A DNA stretch of 64,000 nucleotides from Enterococcus lactis (GTDB taxonomy: Bacteria > Bacillota > Bacilli > Lactobacillales > Enterococcaceae), in assembly GCF_015751045.1 (NCBI RefSeq), contig NZ_BNJW01000014.1:1-64000 (forward strand). The letters run 5' to 3'. How positions within the stretch are numbered: position 1 is the first letter of the stretch; each line of letters begins with the position of its first letter. Both the position numbers and the translations under genes were made by a program. The notes under the pieces are model-generated. The model searched no databases. It was not told where the DNA came from and saw only the letters and a program-made list of their open reading frames with translations. Shown here piece by piece: positions 18,777 to 30,691 of this stretch.

Positions 18777-19787
18777 ATGCTAAAAGCTTTTAAATTCCGT
18801 ATGTATCCGACAGAAGAACAAAAACAGCAATTGATCCGTACTTTTGGCTGTGTTCGATTTACCTATAACCATTTGCTGAAAGAACGGCAGAAAAGTTGGC
18901 AACAAACAGGAGTGGCCGATTTTTCCCTCACGCCTGCTACGTTAAAAAAAGAATACCCATTCTTAAAAGAGGTAGACAGTCTTGCTTTAGCAAATGCACA
19001 GCTTAATTTGGACCGAGCTTTTCGCAATTATTTCAAGGGACGTGCCAGCTTTCCAAAGCTTAAAACGAAAAAAAGTATGTGGCAATCTTATACGACGAAT
19101 AATCAAACCCATACGGTCTATCTGAAAAACGGTCATTTAAAATTACCAAAACAAAAAGAACTGATCAAGATAAACCAGCACCGTCCAGTCGAAGGCACGA
19201 TTCGTTCCGCTACGATTTCTGCTCGATATAATGAAGAGTTCTATGTCGCACTACTTTGTGATGTTTCATCAATAAAAAAAGAATCTTCAGCTAAATGGAT
19301 TGGGATTGCCTATCATCCAAAAACATTGATCGAAACATCGCAGCCCATAGAAGTAACTTTGCCAAAATTTGACCAGACAGAAGAAAAACTTCAGCATGCA
19401 CAGCGGAAATTAAGCGTAAAAGTCCGCTCCGCTCACCATAGAAAGACCAGGTTAGATAAGGCAAGCAATTATCAGAAACAAAAGAGAAAAGTAATGGATC
19501 TTTATCTGAAACAAAAGAACCAACGAGAAGATTATCTTGAACAATTATCTGGGAAATTGGTCAAACAATATGACTACTTATTTGTAGAATCTTTTCCAAA
19601 AGAAGAGGCACATGCTGATTTTTCTATTCATGACTGGCATAAATTAATAACAAAATTGCGTTATAAGTCCCAATGGTATAATAAAAAATTTCTTTTGATC
19701 AATACCGACGGAGCAGAAGAAAGCAATTCTGTAAGAAAGAGCCAAGTGTTAGAACAACTAGGCAGGCATTCGGTCATCAAGGAATAA
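18777..19787 (+). CDS. tldR: TnpB-like nuclease-dead protein, oppF-associated TldR
   Basis: A 336-residue member of the IS605 OrfB/TnpB family. The N-terminus FKFRMYPTEEQKQQLIRTFG and FTYNHLLKER are standard TnpB. The RuvC core is altered: where active TnpB has GIDLG with its catalytic Asp, this has GIAYHP (about residue 178). The second-site Glu survives in FVESF (about 274). The C-terminal zinc finger (CxxC...CxxC) and last RuvC Asp are absent, the protein ending after SVIKE. Loss of two catalytic acids with the fold retained fits the TldR class of RNA-guided repressors, whose oppF-associated branch in enterococci has been described. Start ATG has AGGAGGGACAT upstream. No tnpA partner or insertion-sequence ends are visible. 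Confidence 0.88.
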   Translation: MLKAFKFRMYPTEEQKQQLIRTFGCVRFTYNHLLKERQKSWQQTGVADFSLTPATLKKEYPFLKEVDSLALANAQLNLDRAFRNYFKGRASFPKLKTKKSMWQSYTTNNQTHTVYLKNGHLKLPKQKELIKINQHRPVEGTIRSATISARYNEEFYVALLCDVSSIKKESSAKWIGIAYHPKTLIETSQPIEVTLPKFDQTEEKLQHAQRKLSVKVRSAHHRKTRLDKASNYQKQKRKVMDLYLKQKNQREDYLEQLSGKLVKQYDYLFVESFPKEEAHADFSIHDWHKLITKLRYKSQWYNKKFLLINTDGAEESNSVRKSQVLEQLGRHSVIKE

Positions 19788-19906
19788 AAAATGAATGAAA
19801 CTGACAGGAGCGTTAGGGTTCGCCTTGTTAATAAAAAGTCTGATTGACTTTTGTTTCTAGGAATTTTCTTTAGAAGAAAAGCTCACTAATTATGACAAAC
19901 CAATAA
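19690..19906 (+). ncRNA. Putative TldR guide-RNA region
   Basis: TnpB and TldR guide RNAs are made from the 3' end of the protein gene and the bases after it, with the guide at the 3' end. Here about 120 noncoding bases separate the tldR stop from a strong terminator. They contain a hairpin AAAAGTC-TGATT-GACTTTT (about 19833-19852), followed by GTTTCTA and the candidate guide GGAATTTTC (19860-19868), which is repeated in the oppA leader. The exact ends and guide boundary are inferred. Confidence 0.5.
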
Positions 19907-19958
19907 AACAATAGCAGAAAAAATTCGTACGAGTTTTTTCTGCTATTGTTATTTTTTT
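19907..19958 (+). terminator. Terminator of the oppBCDF-tldR operon
   Basis: Perfect 17-bp stem AACAATAGCAGAAAAAA / TTTTTTCTGCTATTGTT with a 10-base loop, then ATTTTTTT. Confidence 0.93.
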
Positions 19959-20069
19959 ATTCGAAGAATTTTACTGACACGCCAAAGTATAGAGCAAAAA
20001 ACGCAAAACACAAAGAGCGGCTTTCCATTTTTCTTGAGTGTTTAGAACGGAGCCCTTTCTTCACAATCC

Positions 20070-20891
20070 TTACTCATGATGCCCCGGCTTGAGCTGATAG
20101 ATTTTTGAAGGGCGACCGATTCCTACAGGACGTTCGCCAATCTCGTCGAAATATTGGAGCATAGCTTTCTTAAAATTGGAATGATCGATCGTTTTATAAT
20201 CGATTCCTAAGAACTTTGCAAATACTTTTCGAGCTTCTGTAATCGTGAAATCTTTACCTAAAACTTGCAAAACTTGCGGTTCGTGTTCCATTTTATTGAC
20301 TACACGGTTGAATGCTTTCAAAATGATTTGACTATGGTCAAAAGCTAAAGTATCTTTGCCAGAAGACTCTCCAGTGACTAAGTCAAGTGAGATAGCCACT
20401 TCTCCGCTCGATAAATTGATTTTGTTGCCGTGACGTTCCAATGTGAACCAGCGTACTTCTTTAGCATCATCTCCGGCGATCAGCGGTTCTTCTCCAATAA
20501 AAGCTAAGTAGCTGACTGTGACGACCCAACCTCGCGGATCTCGATTAGGCGTACTGAATGTATGCAGTTGTTCAATGTTTTCTTTAGAGATAACTACACC
20601 AGTTTCTTCTTTTGTTTCTCTTAAGACACTTTCTCCAGTTGACTCATCCTTTTGGACAAAACCACCAGGTAATGCCCATGAATTTCGATAAGGATGCCCT
20701 TTTCGTTGGATCAGCAATACTTTCAGCTGATCTTCTTCTTTGTTATAGCACATCAGTACGATATCGACAGTCAAAGAGGGCTTGTCATATTCTGGACGTT
20801 CCTGTTTTTGATACCAGTTAAGAAAATCTTCTTCACTTGCTTCATGTTCATAATATAATTTTTCTTCTTCTTTAGAAGCAAATCGGTTCAT
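20070..20891 (-). CDS. Nudix hydrolase with NrtR-like winged-helix domain
   Basis: A 273-residue protein. The Nudix domain (about 40-170) contains a complete G-x5-E-x7-RE-x2-EE-x-G box (from GGFVQKDES to KEETGV, about 92-117), so hydrolase activity is possible. The C-terminal part resembles the winged-helix domain of NrtR regulators of NAD metabolism and ends in RPVGIGRPSKIYQL, a typical wing. It could be an ADP-ribose pyrophosphatase, an NAD-related repressor, or both. GGAGGTGGTCTG precedes the ATG. Neighbouring genes do not clarify its targets; niaX, a niacin transporter gene, lies 8 kb away. Confidence 0.82.
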   Translation of the reverse strand: MNRFASKEEEKLYYEHEASEEDFLNWYQKQERPEYDKPSLTVDIVLMCYNKEEDQLKVLLIQRKGHPYRNSWALPGGFVQKDESTGESVLRETKEETGVVISKENIEQLHTFSTPNRDPRGWVVTVSYLAFIGEEPLIAGDDAKEVRWFTLERHGNKINLSSGEVAISLDLVTGESSGKDTLAFDHSQIILKAFNRVVNKMEHEPQVLQVLGKDFTITEARKVFAKFLGIDYKTIDHSNFKKAMLQYFDEIGERPVGIGRPSKIYQLKPGHHE

Positions 20892-20946
20892 CAGACCACC
20901 TCCGTTGACATTAAAAGTACTTTTTACCTTATTGTAGCAGACTCTG

Positions 20947-20982
20947 AAAAAAAACCAAGGATTTACTTGGAAAATCCTTGGT
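20947..20982 (-). terminator. Terminator of the 20989-21267 gene
   Basis: On the minus strand AACCAAGGATT pairs with AATCCTTGGTT, followed by eight T residues. Confidence 0.85.
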
Positions 20983-20988
20983 TCTCCC

Positions 20989-21267
20989 TTAAATATGAAA
21001 AATAAATGGAAGTACTAGATTGAATAAAAAGAAAAGCAGATAAAACGGTAATACTTTATACCGCTCTTCACGAACGGCAAAGAAGCCGCAAATAACGATA
21101 TATGCGTCAATGACAAAACGTAAAAGCCATGCGACTGTCATGAAACTGTTCAAATGCCCATGAAGGTTAAAATAACCATACATACGAATATAAAAATAGC
21201 TGAATATCAAATGTGCTAATGAAAGAAAAGCAATACTAAGTGTAAAAAAAAGATGTTTCTTCTGCAT
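20989..21267 (-). CDS. Small hypothetical membrane protein
   Basis: A 92-residue protein with three hydrophobic helices (about 8-25, 42-64, 70-90) and little soluble sequence. I recognise no family. AAGGGAC precedes the ATG on the minus strand, and a strong terminator follows directly, which supports it as a real gene. A longer overlapping frame at 21216-21494 has no supporting start and is rejected. Confidence 0.6.
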   Translation of the reverse strand: MQKKHLFFTLSIAFLSLAHLIFSYFYIRMYGYFNLHGHLNSFMTVAWLLRFVIDAYIVICGFFAVREERYKVLPFYLLFFLFNLVLPFIFHI

Positions 21268-21520
21268 GATCGTTCCAGTCCCTTACTAAAATAGATAGTC
21301 TTTATTATACCACGAGTCAGAAGAGAAATAAAAAGCCGTCTCCAACTAAACATGAAACAAGATGAAAAATAGCATTTATTCCCTCTGTCCTTCCTTTTGA
21401 AGGAGGGATTCATCATAGAGAAGAAGTCATTTATCCAGACTTTTTCATTTTGAAAAAAAGCTAACAGCTTGCTTTTTTTATGGTATACTAGCAAGGAAAC
21501 GAATTCGCATCATGCGATAA

Positions 21521-23545
<2,025 letters not shown>

Positions 23546-23554
23546 AATCATAAG

Positions 23555-23592
23555 AAAAACTCGCAAGACAATGTTGCTTGCGAGTTTTTTTA
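23555..23592 (+). terminator. Terminator of metG
   Basis: Stem AAAAACTCGCAAG / CTTGCGAGTTTTT with an 8-base loop and T run. Confidence 0.9.
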
Positions 23593-23599
23593 ATTCCTG

Positions 23600-23872
23600 T
23601 CAATTGCCCCAATGGTGATTATGGAAGCCAATCATATAATAAAGACACATATAACCATATAAAATGTATCCTAGAAAAAGAAGGACGAGCTTTACCCACC
23701 GATGGAATCTGCAGCTTCCTAAAAACAAAAGAAAAAGTGGCTGCGAATAGTTGAATAAAATATTTGTGATCCTTTCCTCTGTCTGCCAATTAAGAAAAAG
23801 GCTAATAGGCATCGTAAAGACAGAAAGAAGCAACATAATGATAAGTGGACGGGCGGTTTTTAATTGGTTCAT
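23600..23872 (-). CDS. Small hypothetical membrane protein
   Basis: A 90-residue protein with three predicted helices (about 10-28, 38-55, 60-80) and a His-rich tail MIGFHNHHWGN. No family recognised. AAAAAGGAGTACCCC precedes its ATG on the minus strand. It is convergent with metG and ends next to the metG terminator. Confidence 0.6.
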   Translation of the reverse strand: MNQLKTARPLIIMLLLSVFTMPISLFLNWQTEERITNILFNYSQPLFLLFLGSCRFHRWVKLVLLFLGYILYGYMCLYYMIGFHNHHWGN

Positions 23873-23956
23873 CTGGGGTACTCCTTTTTATTTTATTGTC
23901 TCTTACATCCAAGGATTTTGAAAGCAATAATTTGTTGACATCTACTAATAGTATTT

Positions 23957-24010
23957 AAAATAAAGAAAACAATCATCGATTTTGACCTCGATGATTGTTT
24001 TCTTTATTTT
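23957..24010. terminator. Long bidirectional terminator
   Basis: Arms AAAATAAAGAAAACAATCAT and its complement close a hairpin of more than 20 bp (AATCATCGA...TCGATGATT at the top). It lies between two minus-strand genes and ends the 24023-24610 gene. Confidence 0.85.
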
Positions 24011-24022
24011 GTAAAAATCCGA

Positions 24023-24610
24023 TTATTTGATTTTATGGTAACCTTTTATTTTTGTCTTCAAACGGCTTGGTAAGAGCGCAGTAAGCAGTGCAAATGGAAT
24101 CGAAAAGACATACCAGAAAATCGTTCTTCCAATACCATAACGCTGATACAGTTTCGTCAACATCACATGAAGCAAGATCAATCCTAAAAGCAAGGCACCA
24201 GCTGAAAACCAATGATTATTCCAATGCATGACTTCACGAAGTGCCATCACTCCGAAGGGATAAAAATAAAAATAGATCCCTACTAAGGTCATCCGCCAGT
24301 TCTTTGTAAATGTTCCGATGTTCAATAAAAAGAAAATCGCTGAAAGCAAAATACCGATAGGTGGGAATAGCCCCACTAGAAAGGAATACAACATCCCCCA
24401 CAAAATCATCACGGGACCTTTGATCAATGCAACGATTGCGATGAACACAGTCAGCAATATCAATTTTTGTGATAACGTCGCAATGGTCAATAATCCAAAT
24501 AAAATCAACGTGAACCAATGCCAACGGGACTGCTGCTGTTCTTTACGAGAAAAATCGATTCGGTTGGATAAATAATCTGCTAATTTCGGATAAGAACGCT
24601 TAAAATCCAT
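24023..24610 (-). CDS. Hypothetical polytopic membrane protein
   Basis: A 195-residue protein with a short cytoplasmic N-terminus (MDFKRSYPKLADYLSNR) and about five helices. I shortened the frame from 247 residues because AAGGAGGAACAGTTT stands directly before the ATG at 24610, and the upstream extension reads through the intergenic region. No domain recognised. It is divergent from the amino-acid permease gene at 24785. Confidence 0.68.
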   Translation of the reverse strand: MDFKRSYPKLADYLSNRIDFSRKEQQQSRWHWFTLILFGLLTIATLSQKLILLTVFIAIVALIKGPVMILWGMLYSFLVGLFPPIGILLSAIFFLLNIGTFTKNWRMTLVGIYFYFYPFGVMALREVMHWNNHWFSAGALLLGLILLHVMLTKLYQRYGIGRTIFWYVFSIPFALLTALLPSRLKTKIKGYHKIK

Positions 24611-24784
24611 AAACTGTTCCTCCTTCGTGGAAAAGGTAGGTTTAGTATACGCAAAATAAAGAGGAAATACATCCGTCTTAAGAGGGAGTTTTTCATTGAA
24701 AGTTGAGAAAAAAGAATGGTAAATTAAAATATTCTCAGTTATACTGAAAATTATACCAAATTTCAAAGAAGAAAGAGGATGGGA

Positions 24785-26107
24785 ATGAAAGGCAAACTAA
24801 AACGAGAAATCAATCTGTTTGGCGCATTAGCTACCGTTATGGGAACCGTGATCGGCGCAGGGGTCTTCTTTAAAACCGCTGCTGTTACTGCAAGCACACA
24901 GTCTACAAGTTTGACATTACTAGCTTGGCTTTTGGGTGGTTTCTTAACGATCTGTGCTGGATTGACAGTGGCTGAATTAGCTACAGCGATCCCAGAAACT
25001 GGTGGAGCTGTCAAATATATTGAAGCAGCTTATGGAAAGCTGCCTAGCTTTTTATTAGGATGGGCGCAAAGCTTGATTTATTTCCCTGCTAATATTGCTG
25101 CATTATCGATTATCTTTGCGACACAATTGACGAACTTATTACAATTATCTACCGACTACCTTTTGTTGATTGCAGTGATTACCGCTGTTTCTGTGACAGG
25201 ATTGAATTTATTAGGAACAAAAGTCGGTGCGTCTGTACAATCAGTGACGCTGATTGTTAAATTGATACCAATTGCCGTGATTGTCGTATGGGGATTATTG
25301 ACACCAGGACAAGGAACTGTCCAGCTATTTCCAATCGAAGCTGGAAAAGAGGTTACTTTTGTCGAAGGCTTGAGCAGTGCGTTGCTAGCAACATTGTTTG
25401 CTTATGACGGCTGGTTAGGCGTCGGCGCAATGGCTGGTGAAATGAAACGGCCGGAAAAAGATTTGCCTAAAGCGATTATACTTGGGCTGAGTTTTGTCAC
25501 TGTCGTTTATTTATTGATCAATTTTGTTTTCTTGAAAACTCTGCCGATTGATCATCTTGCCGGTAATTTGAACGCAGCTTCTGAAGCATCAGACGTCATT
25601 TTTGGAGAAATCGGCGGAAAACTGGTCACTATTGGGATTTTGATTTCGGTATACGGGGCATTGAATGGGTATACCTTAACTGGGATTCGTGTGCCTTATG
25701 CGATGGCTTTGGAAGACGAGCTACCTTTCAGCAAACAGCTGACAAAGCTTTCAAAGAAATTTACGGTACCTTATGTTCCTGCGATTTTCCAGTTAGCAGT
25801 AGCTTGTATTATGATGAGCCTTGGTTCTTTCGACTTTTTAACCGACATGTTGATTTTTGTGATGTGGCTATTCAGTTTACTGATTTTTATCGGTGTCTTT
25901 ATTTTAAGAAAAAAAGCGCCGAAATTGCCACGCCCATATAAAGTACCGCTTTATCCAATCGTTCCGATTATTGCGATTCTCGGTGCTATTTTCATTTTAG
26001 GTATGACGATGATGACGCAAACGAAATTAGCATTGATCGGTATAGGTGTTACCTTGATTGGTATCCCAGTCTATTATCAAAAAAAGAAAAAACGCTCAGA
26101 AGAGTAA
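24785..26107 (+). CDS. APC-family amino-acid permease (LAT/SteT-like)
   Basis: A 440-residue transporter with about twelve helices. The first helix carries the GTVIGAGVFF motif of APC transporters, followed by LLAWLLGGFLTICAGLTVAEL; LFAYDGWLGVGAMAGEMKRPEKDLPKA is the hallmark after helix 5. Closest recognised type is the Ser/Thr exchanger SteT or related L-type carriers; the substrate is not assigned. I preferred ATG 24785 over 24779 because AAAGAGG is better spaced. No regulatory element is visible apart from the terminator after it. Confidence 0.88.
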   Translation: MKGKLKREINLFGALATVMGTVIGAGVFFKTAAVTASTQSTSLTLLAWLLGGFLTICAGLTVAELATAIPETGGAVKYIEAAYGKLPSFLLGWAQSLIYFPANIAALSIIFATQLTNLLQLSTDYLLLIAVITAVSVTGLNLLGTKVGASVQSVTLIVKLIPIAVIVVWGLLTPGQGTVQLFPIEAGKEVTFVEGLSSALLATLFAYDGWLGVGAMAGEMKRPEKDLPKAIILGLSFVTVVYLLINFVFLKTLPIDHLAGNLNAASEASDVIFGEIGGKLVTIGILISVYGALNGYTLTGIRVPYAMALEDELPFSKQLTKLSKKFTVPYVPAIFQLAVACIMMSLGSFDFLTDMLIFVMWLFSLLIFIGVFILRKKAPKLPRPYKVPLYPIVPIIAILGAIFILGMTMMTQTKLALIGIGVTLIGIPVYYQKKKKRSEE

Positions 26108-26120
26108 AATATTTCAACAA

Positions 26121-26173
26121 CAGATAGAAAAAGTACGAACTAAGTCCTCTGGATCTTCGTGCTTTTTCTGTTT
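26121..26173 (+). terminator. Terminator of the amino-acid permease gene
   Basis: Imperfect stem CAGATAGAAAAAGTACGAA / TTCGTGCTTTTTCTGTTT. Confidence 0.6.
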
Positions 26174-26261
26174 CAACAAAACAAGTTCTTCTATTTTGAT
26201 TTTTGCTACTTCTGCAAGCAGTGCTAATGTGCTAAAGTAAGAATGAAAAGGAGCGATAAAC

Positions 26262-27030
26262 ATGATATTTGATTCTCATACCCATTTAAATGCGGAACAG
26301 TTCAATGAAGATATTCCAGAAACGATTCAGCGAGCACAAGAAATGGGGGTAACGAAAATGGCGGTCGTGGGCTTCGATACGCCAACGATTGAAAAGTCTT
26401 TGCAATTAAGCCATGACTATCCAAATATATACAGTATTATCGGTTGGCATCCGACAGAGGCTGGCAGTTATACGAAAGAAATCGAAAATAAATTACAAGA
26501 ACAATTGACTTTACCAAAGGTTGTAGCATTAGGGGAAATTGGCTTGGATTATCATTGGATGGAAGACCCGAAAGAAGTCCAAGATAAAGTATTTCGCAGA
26601 CAGATTGCTATCGCAAAAGAAATGAACCTTCCAATCAGTATCCATACTAGAGAAGCACTTGAAGACACGTATCAAATCCTAAAAGAAGAAGATGTTCGAG
26701 ATATCGGTGGAATCATGCATAGTTTCAGCGGTGATTATGAATGGGCAAAACGATTTCTTGATTTAGGGATGCATATTTCATTTAGCGGTGTCGTCACTTT
26801 CAAAAAAGCATTAGACGTCCAAGAGGCTGCAACAAATGTACCAATCGAACGATTACTTGTGGAAACAGATGCCCCTTATTTGGCACCAGTTCCTTTTAGA
26901 GGAAAGCGAAATGAACCAGGCTATACTCGTTATACAGTAGAAAAGATTGCTGAACTTCGGAATCTGCCAACAGAAGAAGTGGCTGCCCAAACATGGTCAA
27001 ATGCGCACCGATTATTTGGTCTAAGCGAAC

Positions 27031-27038
<8 letters not shown>
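26262..27038 (+). CDS. tatD: TatD-family metal-dependent DNase
   Basis: A 258-residue TIM-barrel hydrolase. The metal site is shown by FDSHTHLN at the N-terminus, GEIGLDYHW (about 88), PISIHTREA (about 127), MHSFSGD (about 153) and [10 protein letters not shown] (about 203). The family cleaves DNA 3'-5' and may act in repair or tRNA quality control. It heads a three-gene translationally coupled cluster with rnmV and rsmA. AAAGGAGCGATAAAC precedes the ATG. Confidence 0.93.
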
Positions 27039-28477
<1,439 letters not shown>

Positions 28478-28482
28478 AAAAA

Positions 28483-28605
28483 GAGGTTGTGAGCCTGCCG
28501 TTTAACTCTGAGGCACAAGGAGCAATTTCAAAAAACAGCTTCTCCTATTTTTGATTTGGTTGGTCTTATTTCCGCAAAGGCAAGCTTTTGATTCCCATTA
28601 TGAAC
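28483..28605 (+). repeat. Modular palindromic repeat array (family B, copy 2, collapsed)
   Basis: Starts GAGGTTGTGAGCCTGCCG, five bases after the rsmA stop. The left half follows unit 2 of the 11989 array (CACAAGGAGCAATTTC) and the right half follows unit 3 (CTATTTTTGATTTGGTTG, then GGCAAGCTTTTGA). It therefore looks like a deletion fusion of two adjacent units. The closing GAACACCGTTTA border has decayed to ATTCCCATTAT. Confidence 0.75.
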
Positions 28606-28607
28606 AA

Positions 28608-28647
28608 GGAGATGTGACACAAATTTTGTCACATCTCCTATTTTTGT
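28608..28647 (+). terminator. Terminator ending repeat array 2
   Basis: Stem GGAGATGTGACA / TGTCACATCTCC followed by TATTTTTG. Same position and partly the same sequence as the terminator at 12307. Confidence 0.88.
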
Positions 28648-28714
28648 CTCTTGATCAAAAAATTCTTATACTGGATACTCACACTCATTTTGTATGGATT
28701 TAGAAAAGAATATG

Positions 28715-28772
28715 TGTCTTGACAGTTATTGATAAGTGAGTTATACTAAGTCGACATTTATGTGTCAAGACA
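28715..28772 (+). promoter_or_regulatory. niaX promoter flanked by two NiaR-like operators
   Basis: -35 TTGACA (28719-28724), 17-base spacer, -10 TATACT (28742-28747). TGTCTTGACA overlaps the -35 box and its inverse TGTCAAGACA lies at 28763-28772, after the -10 box. This symmetry is a repression arrangement. The motif resembles what I recall for the niacin-responsive repressor NiaR, which controls NAD precursor genes. Confidence 0.78.
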
Positions 28773-28790
28773 TATTAGGAGAGGGAAAAA

Positions 28791-29420
28791 ATGAGAAAAA
28801 ATTCAGTTCGAAAACTAACGATTTCTGCTTTATTGATTGGGATGGGGGTCATTATCCCAATGGTTATGCCTAAAATCATGATCCCACCTGCTTCTTTTAC
28901 ATTAGCGTCTCATGTGCCATTATTTATTGCGATGTTTTTTACACCAGGAGTTGCAGTGGCTGTTGCACTAGGTACGACATTCGGTTTCTTTTTGACAACG
29001 CCAGTTATCATTGCATTGCGCGCATTGTCACATCTTGTATTTGCATTGATCGGGGCATGGTACTTGCAAAAGCATCCTAGTATCGTTTTAAAGAATGGAC
29101 AGTTTACTTTTACTAATTGGCGTTTCCAAGGGTTCAATTTTGTGATAGGTGTGATTCATTCTTTAGTAGAAATGCTAGTAGTCAGCATCTTTTACTTCAT
29201 CGGTAATATGCCTGACACGTATTACTCTCAAGGATATTTTTATACAGTGTTCATCTTGATGGGAATTGGTGGACTCATCCACAGTTTGGTTGATTATAAT
29301 ATTGCTTATTTTATAGCAGGAACACTCAGCAAATACTTTGATATCCCGGTATTTACGGCAGCAAAAAAAGGAAATCGGAAAGAATCGATTCAAGGGTACG
29401 CGAAGAAAACGACATACTAA
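28791..29420 (+). CDS. niaX: ECF transporter S component, niacin (NiaX type)
   Basis: A 209-residue membrane protein of the energy-coupling-factor substrate-binding class with about six helices. The N-terminus LTISALLIGMGVIIPMVMPK and the segment SFTLASHVPLFIAMFFTPG are typical of S components. It should dock with the shared EcfAA'T module encoded elsewhere. Assignment to niacin rests on overall resemblance to NiaX and on the NiaR-like operators in front. AGGAGAGGG precedes the ATG. Confidence 0.8.
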   Translation: MRKNSVRKLTISALLIGMGVIIPMVMPKIMIPPASFTLASHVPLFIAMFFTPGVAVAVALGTTFGFFLTTPVIIALRALSHLVFALIGAWYLQKHPSIVLKNGQFTFTNWRFQGFNFVIGVIHSLVEMLVVSIFYFIGNMPDTYYSQGYFYTVFILMGIGGLIHSLVDYNIAYFIAGTLSKYFDIPVFTAAKKGNRKESIQGYAKKTTY

Positions 29421-29439
29421 TGATCTATCAAAGAAAAAC

Positions 29440-29486
29440 TCTCATCTGCTAACGGATAATAAATCCGCTAAGATGAGCGTTTTTTG
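29440..29486 (+). terminator. Terminator of niaX
   Basis: CTCATCTGCTAACGGAT pairs imperfectly with ATCCGCTAAGATGAG, followed by CGTTTTTTG. Confidence 0.75.
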
Positions 29487-29490
29487 TCCT

Positions 29491-29526
29491 AAAAAGAGCT
29501 ACACCACTATTTTCTGGCGTAGCTCT
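29491..29526 (-). terminator. Terminator of msmX
   Basis: On the minus strand AGAGCTACGCC pairs with GGTGTAGCTCT, followed by TTTTTAG. Confidence 0.85.
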
Positions 29527-29538
29527 GAAGGGGGCAGA

Positions 29539-30648
29539 TTAGGGAAGTTTGATGACTTGTTCGGTTTCTTTATCAAAGAAGTGCCCTTTATTGATGTTGA
29601 AGGCAAGGTCAACCATTTCACCTGGTTTATGGAAATCTCTTGCATCTACTTTTGAGATGAACTCAGTAGAACCAGTTTTTGTGTAAAGCATCGTTTCAGC
29701 ACCAAGTAATTCGGAAACGACAACTTCTGATTTCACTACGGCTTCAGGTGAAGCTTCAAGGGCTACTTGTTCACTGTGGATGTCTTCTGGACGAATGCCG
29801 AAGATGACTTCTTTTCCTTCATAACCTTTTTCGACTAATACTTTGTTTTTCCCTTCAGGAATACGAAGCTTAAGCCCATGTCCATCTGTGATGACACCGT
29901 TTTTCAATGTCACATTAAAGAAGTTCATGGCAGGAGATCCAATAAAGCCGGCAACGAACATATTGACTGGTGTATCATAAACTTCTTTCGGTGTACCGAT
30001 TTGCTGGATAAATCCGTCTTTCATGATAACGATTCGGTCAGCCATAGTCATCGCTTCTGTCTGATCATGAGTAACATAGATCGTCGTTGTTTCAAGACGT
30101 TGGTGAAGTTTGGCAATTTCAGCACGCATGGCTACACGTAATTTAGCATCTAAGTTTGACAATGGTTCATCCATCAAGAAGACTTTGGCATCCCGAACGA
30201 TTGCACGTCCTAATGCTACACGTTGTCTTTGTCCACCAGATAAAGCAGCTGGTTTTCGTTTCAAGTATTCTGTCAGTCCGAGGATCTCTGCTGCATTGTC
30301 CACACGCTTTTTAATGTCTGCTTTATCATATTTACGTAATTTCAAACCAAAAGCCATATTATCATAAACAGTCATGTGAGGATACAATGCATAGTTTTGG
30401 AAAACCATGGCAATATCACGGTCTTTAGGTGCCACGTCATTCATGACTTTTCCGCCAATATTTAGTTCTCCTTCAGAGATATCTTCCAGTCCCGCAATCA
30501 TTCGCAAAGTAGTTGACTTTCCACAACCGGAAGGACCAACAAAAACGATAAATTCACGATCTTTGATTGATAGATTAAAATCAGTCACAGAATAATTTTC
30601 TGCATTATCATATTTTTTATATACGTTTTTCAGAGCCATTTCTACCAT
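29539..30648 (-). CDS. msmX: Multiple-sugar ABC transporter ATPase (MsmX/UgpC family)
   Basis: A 369-residue ATPase that energises several carbohydrate importers. Walker A is GPSGCGKST, the Q-loop MVFQNYALYPHM, the signature LSGGQRQRVALGRA, Walker B VFLMDEPLSNLD and the switch YVTHDQ. The C-terminal TOBE/OB region (about 240-369) contains FGIRPEDIH. I chose the ATG at 30648; GTG at 30660 is an alternative. It stands alone, as expected for an ATPase shared among importers. Its promoter overlaps a cre site, so glucose should repress it through CcpA. Confidence 0.92.
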   Translation of the reverse strand: MVEMALKNVYKKYDNAENYSVTDFNLSIKDREFIVFVGPSGCGKSTTLRMIAGLEDISEGELNIGGKVMNDVAPKDRDIAMVFQNYALYPHMTVYDNMAFGLKLRKYDKADIKKRVDNAAEILGLTEYLKRKPAALSGGQRQRVALGRAIVRDAKVFLMDEPLSNLDAKLRVAMRAEIAKLHQRLETTTIYVTHDQTEAMTMADRIVIMKDGFIQQIGTPKEVYDTPVNMFVAGFIGSPAMNFFNVTLKNGVITDGHGLKLRIPEGKNKVLVEKGYEGKEVIFGIRPEDIHSEQVALEASPEAVVKSEVVVSELLGAETMLYTKTGSTEFISKVDARDFHKPGEMVDLAFNINKGHFFDKETEQVIKLP

Positions 30649-30691
30649 AATACGTTCCACACTTTCTTTTTTAGTTTTATTAACTGATTAA

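Noticed and set aside
18777-19787. Active IS605-type transposon (TnpB nuclease with mobile element ends).
   Set aside because: Catalytic Asp residues and zinc finger are missing, there is no tnpA, and no left-end hairpin was seen next to oppF.
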